Shown here in pieces: positions 1 to 15,384 of a stretch of DNA of 64,000 nucleotides (positions within the stretch are counted from its first letter, which is position 1; each line of letters begins with the position of its first letter). The notes under the pieces are model-generated. The model did no database searches, was not told the origin of the DNA, and saw nothing but the letters and a program-made list of their open reading frames with translations. The DNA lies in NCBI RefSeq assembly GCF_001638985.1, contig NW_017265141.1, forward strand, positions 1,605,001 through 1,669,000, read 5' to 3'. The stretch comes from Phycomyces blakesleeanus NRRL 1555(-) (Eukaryota; Mucoromycota; Mucoromycetes; Mucorales; Phycomycetaceae). The translations under genes were made by a program, and so were the position numbers.

Positions 1-285
1 ATTTATCAATTTTTTTTTCAAAAGAATAATAAAGAAGAAAAAAATTGCTTTGCTTATCAGCTTGCCTTTTGGAATTACTAAAAAAAAATTACTCTAATGT
101 ACAAAGATATCTATCTATCTATCTATCTAAATTTACTATTCATATAAATAATTCACAAAGAACTAACTTATTCGTAATCCGTTTGAATACTTTTGTCGGA
201 ATAAAATCACAAGTCATTGTAGCTGTCACATACAAGAGACGCGCGCAAGAAAGTGATCCTTCCAATATTCACATCATCTTACACA

Positions 286-1241
286 ATGGCAGACCACGAG
301 AATAAAGACAGAAAAGAACGTAGAGAACGGAAAGAGCGAAAAGAAACGGATGGCCCGAAACCAAAACGATACAATCTCACACCCGCAGAGCTTCAGCAGC
401 AACAATTAGAGAAATTGTTTAAGAAGATCGACAAACCAGTCTTCATCCCAGAACCATCAAGAGAAAAGTCATCCAAAGAACCAAAGGAGTTTGTGCGGAA
501 CGTTCCAGGTAAATATAATATATAATTATCTTTCAACTTGGTACTGTATAAAAGGTGTAAAAAAAAAGAGAAGTTACATTGGTATTTGCTAAATCCAGGT
601 TCAAGTGCGGGTGCTGGCAGTGGAGATTTCCATGTGTACAGAGCTCATCGTCGTCGTGAATATGCGCGCCTCAAAGAGATGGACGAAAGAGATGAAAAAG
701 TAATGAAACAAACAAAAAAAATAGTAAAAATATATAAGAAAGAGTTGGAATTGATATTTTTTTTTGGTAGGATAAAGAAGAATATGAATACGAAATGAAA
801 ATTGCACAGCTTAAGGCTGAAGACGATGAACGAACGGCCAAGAAGCGAGCAAAGAGACAGAAGAGAAAGCAACCTATAGCCAAGAAGCAGAAAGTAGAAT
901 CAGAGCCGACAAAGACACCAAAGGCACCTAAGGCTGTCAAGTTCTCTTCCGTAACTGCAAATACAACCACCACAACCACAATTGCTTCCACTTCCACACA
1001 AAACACTACTACCAGCACCAGCACCAACACCAACACCAACACTACCATAAGCCAATTAAATGCAAATGTCACTAATACTGAGGATAAGCAAGAGTCAACA
1101 AAATCAACGGATGAAGAGGTTGCAGAGCCAATCGTAGAGTCATCAACTACCAAGACTGCTGATAGTGTAGAGCCCATCGAACAAGAAGATAATGTGGAAG
1201 GAAAGATTGAGATCGATTCTGATTCAGAAGCCGAGGATTGA
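286..1241 (+). CDS. PRKRIP1: PRKRIP1-like spliceosomal protein (DUF1168)
   Basis: Three exons (286-508, 599-699, 771-1241) give a protein of about 264 residues. The segment GSSAGAGSGDFHVYR across the first junction, followed by RRREY, is the hallmark of the PRKRIP1/DUF1168 family. PRKRIP1 is known as a component of the catalytic-step spliceosome and a double-stranded-RNA-binding nuclear protein. The N-terminus is very basic and acidic (KERRERKERKE). After the conserved core comes a long basic helix with nuclear-localisation-like runs (KKRAKRQKRK). The C-terminal third is a Thr/Ser/Asn-rich low-complexity tail ending in an acidic patch (DSDSEAED). That tail makes the protein longer than the human one (about 184 residues). 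The ATG at 286 is the first in frame and has a good context (ACAATGGC). Family assignment is firm; a role in splicing is inferred from orthologues. Confidence 0.9.
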
Positions 1242-1540
1242 AAAACGAGATAATAAAGACATTGATATGATATTCAAAGAACATTGAGTTTTATATGTAT
1301 ACGAAATAATAATAATAAAAATAATAAAAATAATAATAAAGAGGAATGAAATGTACATTGAGAGAGAGAAAGAGAAGAAAAAAAAAGGCGGGAATGAGGG
1401 GTTGAAAGGGAGAGAGGGAAAGAGAGGGAAATGTGACCGGTCTTGTTTGGTATTTAAAGCCAAAATATAAAGACAAATAAAGATATGTTGGGATGGGGGA
1501 GATATAGAAAGGATATTTTAGATAAAAGCTTTTTGTCGAT

Positions 1541-1774
1541 TTAATTTTCTTGGTCTCCTTTGTCAAGGGTATTCATCCACTCTTCGGGGATAACTGGGAC
1601 GACGATCTTTTCTCGTCGAGAATCCTCTGGAGCCCAGCCGCTGATATGCACCATGTGAGCTGTGGTTGGGACAGAGAAGGGAAGCATAAAACGGGAGTCT
1701 TTGGTCTCCTTGATTTGTTTATCTTCATCGTCACTAGCTTCTTCTTTTGCAGCAGGCAAAGGCGATGCTGTTGC

Positions 1775-1806
<32 letters not shown>

Positions 1807-4342
1807 CTGTTTCTGTGGGAATTGATGGTGGCAACGAAGCCGAGGCGGTGATGTTGACACTAGAAATGAGGGATCCGACAAACTGTGACACACTTTCTCT
1901 CCGAGATCTCTTGCGTTGAATCGATACGCTTTGTGCTCGAGACATGGACGATCCTCGTTGACGTCCATCGGGGCCCTTTTGGCGAGCCTGTCGGAAACGA
2001 ACCGTGTCTTCAGCCAGCTGACACACATAATGCTCGATGTTTTCTGGAAGACGAGGTTCGTTCACCTCATAGCGGTAGTTCATCACACACCGCTTAATCT
2101 GGAGTGCGTTGAGAGCATCGAACTTTGTGACAGTCTCGATAAAAAGGGTTGGCTCATCGAGTTGGGAGACGCACTGCAGGAGTTGGAGAAGTTGGGTAAT
2201 GGGGTTGAGGTAGGACATAAGACTGGCAGGCAATCTCTGGTGATTGATCCAATCTTCGACATGCGAGAGATTCATGCGGACCTGCAGCGCCTTGGATCTG
2301 CTCAGGCGTTTTTTTGAGGTGAGGATGCGGTTGAACAGTTCGCACGACATGGAGTGTAAGAACTGGCAGAGGACCTGGATGATGATTGTGGGGTGAACTT
2401 CATAGAATTGCAGGACCTGGAATGTGGTTGAGAGGATATTTGTGACAGACTGGGGCGAGGTCTGTTCAAGGGCGCTTGAGATGGCGGGGAGACTTGAGTG
2501 ACGACGCATGGCCATGGCTCCGTTATCAGGCATGATTGCTGAGCGACGGGGGTTTCGTCTGAAAAAACGATGCCAGTCGTCTGTAAAGTCAATGTCTTCC
2601 ATTCCAGGAATTTCTTCGTAGTCGAGCATTGCTGACTCTAGCAGTTTGGTCATCCGACGGCATGATGCATTCACGATGAAAGTGTAGGTCTCTGAGATGA
2701 GTTCCGAAAGGGCCAACTGGTAGTCTGCAGTTTCTGCAACCAAACCAGCATCCTTCTTGAGATAATACAGCAACTGAGAGAAATTTGTGATCCAGAAAGC
2801 TAAAACAGACAGGTCGCACGAATGAGCCTGAATGTTGCAACAACAATAGCAATAAATAGAATAATTGGTAAATAGATTATTAGACAAACAGAATATTATT
2901 AATATATTTTTCATCAATTTAATCAAATCCAGCTAAATACAAGTAAGCACAAGTACACTATGAAAATAAATTTCTGTGTATATGTGTTTGCCAAACAGAA
3001 CTTGCCTTTGTGTATTTGCTCATGCGGGCCAGTGCTCCGCTAAGGACATTGTGAAGCAGTTCTGAACTCGAGTAGTAGTGTGCAAAGCGGGCGCTGAGGA
3101 ATACCACATTTGCCGGCACACACATTTCCTGGCGCTTTTCTCTTGATGCCGGTTCTCCTGAGGTTTGGTCAGATTGGAGAGGAACCTCGATACAGGTGAT
3201 TACGGTGTCGAGAATGTAGTTGAGATGGTCGGCATTAAAGACAAACATCTGGTGGGGCATGCAACTGTCCCAGTCGAATGTGTTGTAGATATCGTCGCCG
3301 TTGTCGTCGTCGTCATTATCGCCGTAGTTATAGTCTTCGTCGCCGTCGTCGCCTTCATCGTCGTCGTCACCTGTACCTCCTGCAAGTGCCATTGCAGTCT
3401 CCATCAGATGCTGACGACGATCGGACTCTTCTGCCAGAAAATTGTCTACACCTTCGGCGGTAGAATAGTAGTAAAAGTCGTTGTCGCCGGCATTTGAGGA
3501 AGCAGAGGATGAGCTGTAGACTGTACGACCCATGGCACTGGATGTGGAGGACATGCTGTCGCGGGGGTTTGTGTTGAGAATATCGGCAATCTTGTGGTTT
3601 TCTGTGTTCACGAAATCAAACGCAGTGCGACCTTTGGCTGTCTTTTGTTGGGAGGAAGCGCCATGGGCTAGCAGAACTTTAACGAGGGCTTCGTGACTGT
3701 TGGTTGTAGCCCACATCAGTGCAGACCATCCGACTGTAGGTCAATGAAGTTTTAGAAACAATCTATTGGGTATATATCAACATTTGATAACTTACTGGAG
3801 TCTTGGATATCGACTTTTGCTCCTGCTGTCAATAATGCTTGGGCGATCTCTGTCTTTCCAAAACAGGCAGCATAGATCAGAGGAGTGGTGCCGTCCTTGT
3901 CGCGGGCGTCGATGTCTATGAGGCTTCTTGTGTTTTCGTCCTGTAAGAGGGCGAGTACTTTTGTGAGATCGCCGCTGGACACAGTGCGGGAAAAGTCCTT
4001 TGTGGCCTTTGTCTTCTTGTCTGCTTCTGTGAATTCTTTTTCTTCGAGTTCGTCTTCACCATCGTCGGTTACACTTGGGGTATCAGTTATGTCGGACAAG
4101 GGGTTTGACCAACGATTACCAAGCATTTCGCTAAGTTCTTTGTAACTCTCAGCCATGCGCTGGGACATTTCGTCGTAGCTCATGTTCTCGTATTGTTTTC
4201 TCACGGTGTCTGTGTCGACTGGGGATTGTATGTGTTTGCTATTGTCGGGTTGTATGGACTGAATATCGAGTTGACTTGAGTCCGACTTGAGGACTGAGAA
4301 GGCATGTGTTTCTGGCTCAATCGCAGTGATTTCAGGTATCAT
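1541..4342 (-). CDS. Ankyrin-repeat and DIL (dilute) domain protein
   Basis: Exons on the minus strand are 4342-3796, 3733-3006 and 2827-1541, giving 853 residues. Residues about 130-220 carry two ankyrin repeats (DKDGTTPLIYAACFG and GWSALMWATTNSHEALVKVLLAHGA), joined across intron 1. A strongly acidic Asp/Glu run lies near residues 300-330. The region from about 335 to 700 is a DIL domain (MPHQMFVFNADHLNYIL, later TNILSTTFQVLQFYEVHP and LNPITQLLQLLQ), the cargo-binding fold of class V myosins. This ankyrin+DIL arrangement without a motor domain is a known fungal family. The role is inferred as a cargo or vesicle-tethering adaptor in polarised growth. The tail holds an Ala/Thr low-complexity tract near residue 800. 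Intron 2 (3005-2828) uses a GC donor (GCAAGT). The gene is convergent with the PRKRIP1-like gene. Confidence 0.88.
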
Positions 4343-6508
4343 CTTGAGTCTGAGTTGAATATGTAAGCAAAGGGGAAATAATAGAAGAATGAAATAAAGC
4401 CAATGGTAATAATAGTAACAATAACAATAAGTCTTGAAAAAAAAATAAAAAAAAATAAAGTATAAAGAAAAGAGAGAAGAAGAGAGAAAGAGAGAATAAA
4501 ATAGATAAAAGAGATAAAGTTTCCTTTTTTCAAGGGGGGTGGAGTTGAGTTTGTTAGCTGCAAAAGGGCGGCTTAATGGGATACACTTTTTTTTTTCTTT
4601 TTTCTTTTTGCGTTAAAGAACCGCAATACTGTAGCAAAATAACAAGTTGAAAGGGACACTAAAATATAGAGTACCTGAAAAGGGATAAGTGGAACTATCG
4701 GAGTGTATAATACGTGTCTATGTCACTGAGAGATAGGTGAATAAAATAATAATAATAATGACACACAGTAAGCGTATAATATGGGTTGCTTTTACTAGGG
4801 GAAGATGTGGGGGAAAAGGTGATGGAGGCGAGTGATGAAAATTTTGCTTGAGTAAGAAAAGAAAGAAAGAAAAAAAAAGGGGGAGTGAAAAACTGGTGTT
4901 ATTCAGCCTTTAATAATTATTTGATAAATAGATAAATAAATATTTTAGTGATTGACTTTAGGACACATCAAAATCCATTCAACGTTACCTAATCTATTTG
5001 GTATTCAGCACTAAAGAGAACAAGACAAGTTAAGGAACGGAGCTGCTTCACCCGGCAAACTGTTATAGAATTGCCATGTGTGTTATACTTCTTGGGTAGA
5101 TTTTACTCTATTTTATGACAGCGCACGGCCAAAATATGCACAGCTTGTGTATAGATTTAACATCCAATCTGTCCTTATTCCTACTAATAGAATAAGAACC
5201 AAGGTCTACAGATGCCCACTATTGTAATACATCTTATAGTATAATAAAACACGAAATACTCAAGACACAAGAAAATAGCGCTTAACCTCTAAAGCCTAAG
5301 CTTATCTCGTCTTGGTATAAGATTGTTGGTGTTGTGTTTATACTCTAAGAAGCTTGTATTTATTTGTTTGTTTGTTATCAAACAAGTATATATATATAGG
5401 CTTCGATGTTCCGTACCCGAGAAAACAAAAAGGGAACTTCTCTTGCTGCGATTGACCATCTGCTAAAATAATTATCGCTGTTCTGGATACTACTTTAAAC
5501 TATTAACAATAACGAGTTGTTCGTGAATTGGATCAATAGTGCAGCAAATCTTGTGGGGATCAGCAAACCACCCCCTTTAACCCTCCACACATACACACGC
5601 ACATAGATACATACAAGGTATCTTTGGCATAGCATGGCATGATCTCCCATGATCAAAGGCTGAGTGCGAAGATGTCGGAAGGGAGGAATTGAGCGGCGCA
5701 TGGACCTTTGGGTCTCTTAACATCTGTTGGAGAAAGAATGCAGCAAGCAAAAAATGAATGTGTACTACACGGAAGTTGTCTTCCGGTGTGTCAAATACAT
5801 AAACAACTTGTCCAGGGCAAAAAAATAAAAAAAATAAATAAAGACAGAATGTTATTGAAAACATAATAATGCTTAAATATTCATACCTAAAAAAAAAACC
5901 CCCCAAAAACCAAAAACCAAAAACCAAATACTCTATATGATTTGCGTACAATTTAATCATAAAAAATAAATAATGTGAGATAAATAACATCGTAAATTGT
6001 TCTTATAACCCAATACGCCCAAAGTTGCGTCAATAGCTTACATGGTCTTGATAATAAATGATAAATGGTGAGTGGTGAATGTTTTTATAGATTAATAAAA
6101 AAATGTTCCGTGAGAATTGAAACAGGAATCACAAAAAAAAAAGGTTGTACACTTCACCCAATCACAGTAGTATTGTTACTTTGAAAGTACCAAAAAAGGG
6201 ACTGAGGTAAGGGTAAAAAGGTGAAAGTTTACACAGCCAAAGATGGAAAGAACCACCGATTGACCTTATCCAACCAAGACACAATGAAGGACTTGTAGGC
6301 ATAGTTTAAAATATAAAATACAAAATATAAAATAAGAAATAAAAGTAAGAGAATGCTATCACTAATCGGACGCTTTTGGTAGCCCATTGTTTTCTTTCTC
6401 TTTAAAGACTAAAATAATATCCTTTTTTAGAAGAAATGTAAAGAAACAGCTCTTCTCAACTACGAACACCCAACACACACTCACATACAGACACCTTTCT
6501 CTTCTACC
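4343..6508. other. Divergent intergenic region, no convincing gene
   Basis: AT-rich spacer between the DIL-ankyrin gene (minus) and the Sel1 gene (plus), so it should hold both promoters. On the minus strand, 5990-5577 is open for 137 codons and has a plausible splice acceptor (CTCCAACAG) just before an ATG near 5725. The translation is hydrophobic and then Cys-rich, matches nothing I recognise, and has no convincing upstream exon. Homopolymer and simple repeats are frequent, for example TTTG repeats near 5360 and AAAACC-type repeats near 5890-5930. Confidence 0.6.
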
Positions 6509-9320
6509 ATGCTCTTTACATCCACAACCACACAAGAGAATGACACTCTTTGGTCTGGACATCAACCACAATCCGAGGGTTCGCTGTTTCGAATAAACAG
6601 CATGGTACACACTGAAAGAGGATTTCAAACACCTTATTCGGCGCACATCGAACTACCAGAACAACCCATCAAACCACTCCCAAAGGTTCCTATTGAATCC
6701 CATCTCCCACAAAGACATCCCATGTTGTTTGATAGCTTTGTCCCGAGATCTGACTATGGCACACTCGAAAGACGCTGGAACTACATCGAAACACCCACCA
6801 TGCCTCTGTCGCCACAACAGTCCTCTTGTTATGTTGGTCATTATAATCCTCAGGCTACTAATACCTCCCTAAGCCAATCCAATGGTCTCTACAACACTCT
6901 TTCACCCTGGAATTCGATACGGCACACCACAATTATAGATACCATGCCGTTGCAACAGCCCACCTTGCCCGCCTGGGTTTCTTGTGATCTAGACCGCACC
7001 GAGAGCATGAAGATCGAAGTACCCTCATCAGCTGAAGAATACACGAGCTTACCTTTTGAAGCACAATCCCAAATCCAGCCCATAAAGCTACAGAAACCCT
7101 TTGATCCCTCTGTTCACCCCAGCTCGTCAGCAAAACCTAATGAACAAGAAGAAAACCAAGTAGAAGAAGACCAAGAAACACCAAGAGTAAAAGATATCAC
7201 CAGTGGTCTTACAGCCATTTCTCTTGATCATTCCTCTAATATTCATTTACCCCACACACCCGACAGAGAAAACTGTAAGTTTTAGAGTCAAATCACAGAA
7301 TTAAATGCATGTATCTATGTATTTATTAATTTCTTTTTTTTTAAAATAATAATAATAATTATTCTTGTTATAGATAAGGATCGTAATGTAAAGGTAATGC
7401 GTACCTCCTTGAACATCCCTTCATCTCGAAGTAGCATGGATGTGAATTCAGCCCTCGGACACAGCACTCCTGGTACATCTGTTACGTCTGATCACCTCAT
7501 TCCGGATAAGTTTACTCCAGACCAGGTCGGAGACGAAGACGACAGCGATAATTTCTCGCAAGAGTCTTCCGATGAAGTCATTTACGAAAGAATGCATCTC
7601 CAGAGTGACAGTGTCTACGAAAATGTACCGACCAGTATTAAGCCTCGCCTATCTATCCGGACCACTCGCCCAATCGATATCAACCAGGTTCACTTGACTC
7701 AGCCTTCAAACGGAAACTACAATAGAACGGGTCCTATCAATCCAGCCCAAATCGGTACTAGTCACCATAGTCCTCTAACCCGAATACCACCGGTGCACTC
7801 GCTCAGTGCAGACCCAGCTCGGCCACGTCTCACGATTGGGTCCATAAGTCTGGTCAGAAGCGAAGAGTCAATCAAAGACTTTAGTCGAATGGCCGGAAAG
7901 ACAAAAGATCCCAATACCCAAATGGTCTATGCAAGCTATCTCCTTGAAATAGCTGATCTGTACCAAGTTCCTGCTCTCTCAACTTCGATCCGGCATGCCC
8001 TCTTAAAAGAAGCGTGCACCTGGATCGAGAGGCTTGCAAAATCCGGAATACCAGAAGCACTCCTTATTCAAGGAAGATGGTATCAACTAGGACATGCAGC
8101 ACCGGACTGCGTAGGTCGAAAGTACGTCAAGATAAACACAGCCAAAGCGTTAAAGTGTTATCAACAAGCATCCAATGCAGGTCTAAAAGATGCATCCTAT
8201 GCCCTGGCTGCATATTGGAAGAGTCAAAATGACTGGCTCAAAGCATCTTCCTATTATCAATCTGCATCTCAAAAGGGTCATATATTAGCTAAATATGCAA
8301 GTATACTCAATACAACCTTATTCCATTTTTTACATACACACACACGCATATATATATATATAAAGACGTCAAGTCTTGATAATACTTTATCATTATTCTT
8401 ATTCTTATTGTTTTTTTTAGGAACTTGCTAGGCTGACTTTTGATCATCGAGTTGAAAACTCCAATGATGTAAAAACTGGCTTGAAACTTTTGCTAGAGTC
8501 GGCTCGCTCTGAAGTTAAAGACAGTGCGGCCGCTTGTTTTATGTTAAGCTGCATATACGGACGTCACTTTGGTCTTGTTGGACTTACAGAGTAAGTCTAT
8601 TAGATATATATCAAGCCAAACCAAACCAAACCAAACCAAAAGGAAAAAAAAAGTAACCGTATTAAATTGTATGTACAATAAGAGATCCAGAATTCGGCCC
8701 ATTCGATCCTACCAACGCCTATTTTTATCTATCAAAAGCAGTCCGTATGGGCCATCTTGACGCTATCCACAAGATGGGAGAGGTTTGGGAACTTGGATTG
8801 TGGGACAAGACTAGTGATATCGAAAAGGCCATTGAGTATTATACCCGGGCAGCCCAAGAGAGCCACCCAGGCTCAATGTTTGAACTGGTGAAAATCTATA
8901 GCGGACAAATCGACTATCCCAGCCAACCTGAACAAGCTATTCTTTGGTGCCAACGTGCCTCCGACAAAGGATATGCCAAGGCCGACTATTTGTTAGGGTA
9001 ATTTATTGCTATTGTTATCATTATTAAAAAAATTAATTAATTAATCAAATATAAATATAAATATAAATATAAATATAAATATATTCTTAATCTTCATTAG
9101 ACTTTACTATGAAGAGGGACTGAATGGATTGGAGATCGACTATCCACGTGCACTGGGATACTTTACCAAGGCTGCCTCAAATGGATACACGGAGGCCCAA
9201 GCTCGCCTAAACATTCCTATTAATATGGTACCCGAAAACACACCACATAATAATCAAGGCAGATTTGAAAGGGCTGCAAAGCGATTGAGCAGTGCTCGTA
9301 TCAATTGTGACCTGATGTAA
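6509..9320 (+). CDS. Sel1-repeat protein, Skt5/Chs4-type chitin synthase regulator
   Basis: Five exons (6509-7274, 7374-8296, 8421-8590, 8683-8997, 9101-9320) encode 797 residues. The first 420 or so residues are disordered and Pro/Ser-rich. From about residue 450 there are tandem Sel1 repeats, seen as A-x(2)-G-x(2)-A motifs such as SNAGLKDASYALAAYW, KAVRMGHLDAIHKMGEVWE and KAASNGYTEAQARL. The protein ends in CDLM, a CaaX prenylation box. Disordered N-terminus, Sel1 array and C-terminal CaaX is the architecture of fungal Skt5/Chs4 proteins, which bind and activate chitin synthase at growth sites and septa. The known family member Skt5 is farnesylated, so membrane anchoring is likely here. Intron 2 has a GC donor (GCAAGT). 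With a GT donor at 8301 the next exon would meet an immediate stop, so the GC donor is well supported. The start at 6509 is the first ATG of the open frame; later ATGs are possible. Confidence 0.88.
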
Positions 9321-9910
9321 TCATCATAGTATTGTTTTCTTTCTTCTTCTTTTTTCACACATCAGTATTACAGCTATAAATTATAAATTATAAATAGATA
9401 ATAAATAATAATGAATCCGTGTCTACTTGCATACTTGCAAAGATACTTAAACGCATAAACACACACACACACACACAAATATATATATATAGTACATTTT
9501 ACTTTTACTTTTACTTTTCTTCTACAATATAAATAATTAAAATAAAAGATAAATAATAATGTTTCATTTTTGTTTCAAAAATAAAAAAGGTTGTAGGCGG
9601 AGCAGGTGTAGCCAATCAAAAGCAGTCCTCTTGACGTCGATTTCTTGGCTCCTGTCTTGAGGGTGACACATTCACCCAATGTCCTATTTTAGTACCTGTA
9701 GCGTGTTTCTTGTTTTCTTGCGTAGTTGAGCTTGTTGGTTGTGTAGCGTACCATTGTCATTCTGTTGCTCTGGTGAATCGTATGCATCTGCTGTAGGCCT
9801 CCAACTCCCCCACCCCCCAATCTCCTCACCTCCTCCCTCACCCCACCCCCCCTTTTTTTCTTTTTTCTTTTTTGCCTTTTGACGTGTCTGCGGTCTTTCT
9901 ATATCTGTAA
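9321..9910. promoter_or_regulatory. Spacer with CCAAT and CRE-like site upstream of the NDR kinase
   Basis: Tandem spacer between the Sel1 gene and the kinase gene. It holds a CA repeat near 9460, a TTTTAC repeat near 9497, CCAAT at 9612-9616 and a CRE-like TGACGTCG at 9632-9639. A C-rich tract at about 9800-9850 lies just before the kinase start. The function of these sites is inferred from sequence only. Confidence 0.4.
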
Positions 9911-12118
<2,208 letters not shown>

Positions 12119-12321
12119 TTTCTTTTACTTTTTCCTATTCATATTCCTATTCTTCTACTTCATTCTTTTTTTTTATACTTCTTTAAAACACGCACCCTTT
12201 CTGTCCACCCAAAAAAGGGAATTGTCGTACTTTGAATTATCTTGCTCTGATGACATAGCCTGGTGGCCCTCTTTATGCAATTTTACTGCAGAACAACCCC
12301 CATCTTGTCTTTTTGTTCAAC

Positions 12322-14569
12322 ATGAGTCTGAAATGTATACTAGAGCCTCATTACCCAGTACCAGCTCCCCTTCTGTCAATATTAGTCGGAAGACTTCCTC
12401 AAGTCTCAACGTCTATACAAGACGTTACGGATGAAGTCTCGACTGGATCAGGAAGACTCGATGGCAGAGATGATCAGGGCAAGTTGTGTCATATCATTCT
12501 TACTCCACATCCCAACCATCAGTTTCTAATCAACACAGCCTACAGGAGATAGCTGGGAGAAAGACTGGGGATGGGCTGTTGAAGACGTAGGTTTTCAGTT
12601 TTTTTTTGGCTGACTGTGTACTTGAATAAAATCAAGTTTTGCCTTTGTTTTTGCTTTTGCTTCTTTTATATATATATATTTATTATTACTCTTGTAAAAT
12701 AACATTAGGAGCCCAAACCAAAGCTAGACAAACAAAGTCCAGTCGATCTTGGTACCGAAACTCAGGGCCTGGCACCTACAAAGGAATCGTATCTTGTATC
12801 CGCATCGGCAGGAGGTCGTCACCTTGTCCTTGCTTACAAGACTAAATTTGTAATGGTAGAAGCCAACGAGAATGAGGGTGAATATGCTGCTACAGGGCAG
12901 GGATCTGGCTGTGAGTCTGCTGGGTAAGTACATATGTGAAAGGCTAAGATGAGGAAAAAGGAAACAAAAACAAAAGAGAGAGAGAGAGAGAGCGAGAAAA
13001 GGGCAGACGATGTCTTTATTATTCTCAATCCCTATTGAGTATATTTGAATATCTTTTCTCGTCATGAGGGAGAGCATCACCGCCATTCTATGTCTGCCAC
13101 GGTTTGTGCCATCGATACGAAGAAAGTAAGTGAGGATTCCTTGTAAAAGACTTGGCTGTTCATAATCGATTGCAGTGAGATATATGTGATGGTTGGTTAC
13201 AATACTGGATGGTTACGTATCTTTTCAGAGGTGATATACAAAAAAAAACATAGAGGTCTGCATCAAGAATGTAAATAATTAATCAATTAATCCTTCTCTG
13301 GATTGGAATCTTGTATTAGTCCGGCGTCTTGTTAATGGCTCAACTATTGGAAATGGCCCCCATATTAACTATTAAGCTACGCACACCGCCACCAATTTTC
13401 AAAGTATCATTCCAAAAGGACATTAACGAAGAAGATGAAGAAATTACTTTGTTATTTGAATCGAACAAAGTGGTCAGTATTGATGGACATAGTTTGTGGA
13501 CGGCACTCAGGGCATCTGACAGAGATGGCACATCAGGTAGATTAATGGTACAATAACTTGATATAATATATAAATTCTCACTATTTTCATTTATATATAT
13601 ATAGACGGATCAAGATCCTTCACCTACAAAAAATGGGAGTTTCAACAGCAAGAAGGCATCCGAGATGTTGTCAGCCTTGGACCTTCTCCAGGATATGCAC
13701 AGCACCCCCTCGTGGATCAACATTCAAGTCTATCAACGCGCGTGTTCTGCACACCTGCCACGGCTCGTTTTGTTGCGGTTGGAAATCAGCCAATGTTATC
13801 TTTCTATTCTACTCGAGAGTCCACCCGGCCACTCATGTCTGCTGTATCTATGGCCAGTTACATGGTCTCACGTGTTGCCACGCCTGTCTTTTCGTTCGCA
13901 AAATCATGGTGGGGTGGCAGCCAAGGCGGAGGAGGGTCAACGGCCACTTCAAATGCGTCTTCTCGGTCAGGTTCCCCCTCTCCTTACCAGGATGCAGCCA
14001 CTCTAGCGGCCAGTATTGAGCCCGCAACTCCCATCCAATCGTCTGTTTCTTTTGCAGATCCATACCGCCGTATAACACAGATTAGCCTTTCCCCTGCATA
14101 TTCAAGTTCACAGCGTCACCGCCTAGCTGTTACAAGCGACGTGTTAGGACGAGTCATCTTGTGGGATGTTGTGGAAGCCGAGATGATCCGGATGTGGAAA
14201 GGCGTGCGAGACGCGACATGTGGTTGGCTTGAGGTCTTTGAAGGCGATTTGGCAAATAGTACAGGAAGACAGATGAAGAGTGGTCCTGCGCGGATTTTGC
14301 TCTTTCTTGTTATTTATTCATCTCGGAGAGGGTTACTCAAAGTATTCCAGATGCGACACGGTAGACAAGTCGGTGTTTTTCATCTTGGGCCAGACTGGCA
14401 TTTAGTTCCTTGCGGCGGAGAGCCACTTGGCAGCAGTATGGTCAGTATTGAGCGGAGGAGAATGGCGATGCAAGATGGAGAAGGCGAGTGCGGCGAACTG
14501 TCAAAATGTCTCTTAATCGGACCAGGCGGAGAAGTGCGCAACGTGGGAATGATGATGAAGTACACCTAA
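12322..14569 (+). CDS. RAB3GAP2-type N-terminal domain protein (Rab3 GAP regulatory subunit-like)
   Basis: Seven exons (12322-12478, 12546-12586, 12709-12923, 13069-13125, 13176-13230, 13320-13536, 13605-14569) give 568 residues. The order of motifs follows the N-terminal domain of animal RAB3GAP2: a Trp-rich acidic start (DSWEKDWGWAVED), GESITAILCLP, VMVGYNTGWLRIFSE, GVLLMAQLLEM, SIDGHSLWTALRA, then DVLGRVILWDVVEAEMIRMWKG and LVIYSSRRGLLKVFQMRHG. It resembles a beta-propeller. The animal protein is about 1390 residues and works with RAB3GAP1 as a Rab GAP and Rab18 exchange factor. This one stops soon after the first domain, so it is a short form or a truncation. Intron 1 uses a GC donor (GCAAGT) and phase agrees. 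The start is the weakest part: ATG 12322 is in frame, but another upstream exon could exist. Only 203 nt separate it from the kinase stop. Confidence 0.8.
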
Positions 14570-15384
14570 TTTGCTGTACGATCTCTCCATATCCCCTTCT
14601 TTTTGCTATATTTTCATGTTTAATACATATATTTGATAAATAGGCCTCGTATTTCAATAGATATATATGTAGCCACAAAATAACATCTTTCTTTAAATAA
14701 TAATAATAATAATACTAATAAAATAAAGTACGTGAATAAATGCCATATATCAGCCAAGCTTTTGATTTGGACAAAAAAAAAGGATGAATTAAGTATTAGT
14801 AATAGAAAAGAAGAAGAAGAGAAATAGATGTTGCCAATTTGATGGTGTAGTGGTATGCATTGAATGGTGTATTTTTGAGATCTTACAAGGCTTACTAGTA
14901 AATTCGCGGTCTAATACATTCAAATAGCCAAGATTTGATAGATTTTTTTTTGATTAAGTGCCATAATATGAAACAGTCTGGCTGTAATACCTCCCCTGTG
15001 ATAATGTCAGTAGAGAAGAAACAATCAGTGGAAAATTCCTAGCAAGACATCACACCTTATTATTGTTAAACAATAAAAGAAAAGTAAAACATACACTTTA
15101 AATAGACTTTCTGTTTATTAATATTATTAAGAGAAAATAATAATGAAGAGAGGGGGGTCATTGTTGTATTACTTGAAACTTGTGGTGAGCTGGCTGATTG
15201 AGAGCTCTATGAGCAATATTTTACTACTTTGCCATTTGAAATGTGTACCAATTGAGATTTATATAATGCAGTACACTTAATACGACAGTGCGATAGTTTC
15301 TTTTATTTATATTAAGATTCATATTTGATATATATATATATACATATTGTTCAGTGCCAAGAAGAAAGAAAGAAGCAAAGTGAG
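14570..15384. other. Convergent 3' intergenic region
   Basis: Spacer between two converging genes. It holds AATAAA-like polyadenylation signals and A/T microsatellites only. No open frame or RNA gene is supported. Confidence 0.6.

Noticed and set aside
1573..2028. Open frame with a long poly-Gln run on the minus strand
   Set aside because: It is another frame of the DIL-ankyrin exon; the Gln run is the Ala/Thr low-complexity DNA read out of frame.
3165..3497. Val/Ile-rich open frame on the plus strand
   Set aside because: Antisense reading of the Asp-rich coding repeat of the DIL-ankyrin gene.
5577..5990. 137-codon minus-strand open frame with a good splice acceptor
   Set aside because: Hydrophobic low-complexity start, no recognisable family, no upstream exon found in phase; kept only as a note in the intergenic entry.
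14845..14935. tRNA-like A-box (GGTGTAGTGGT) sequence
   Set aside because: No B-box and no cloverleaf can be drawn from the following bases.
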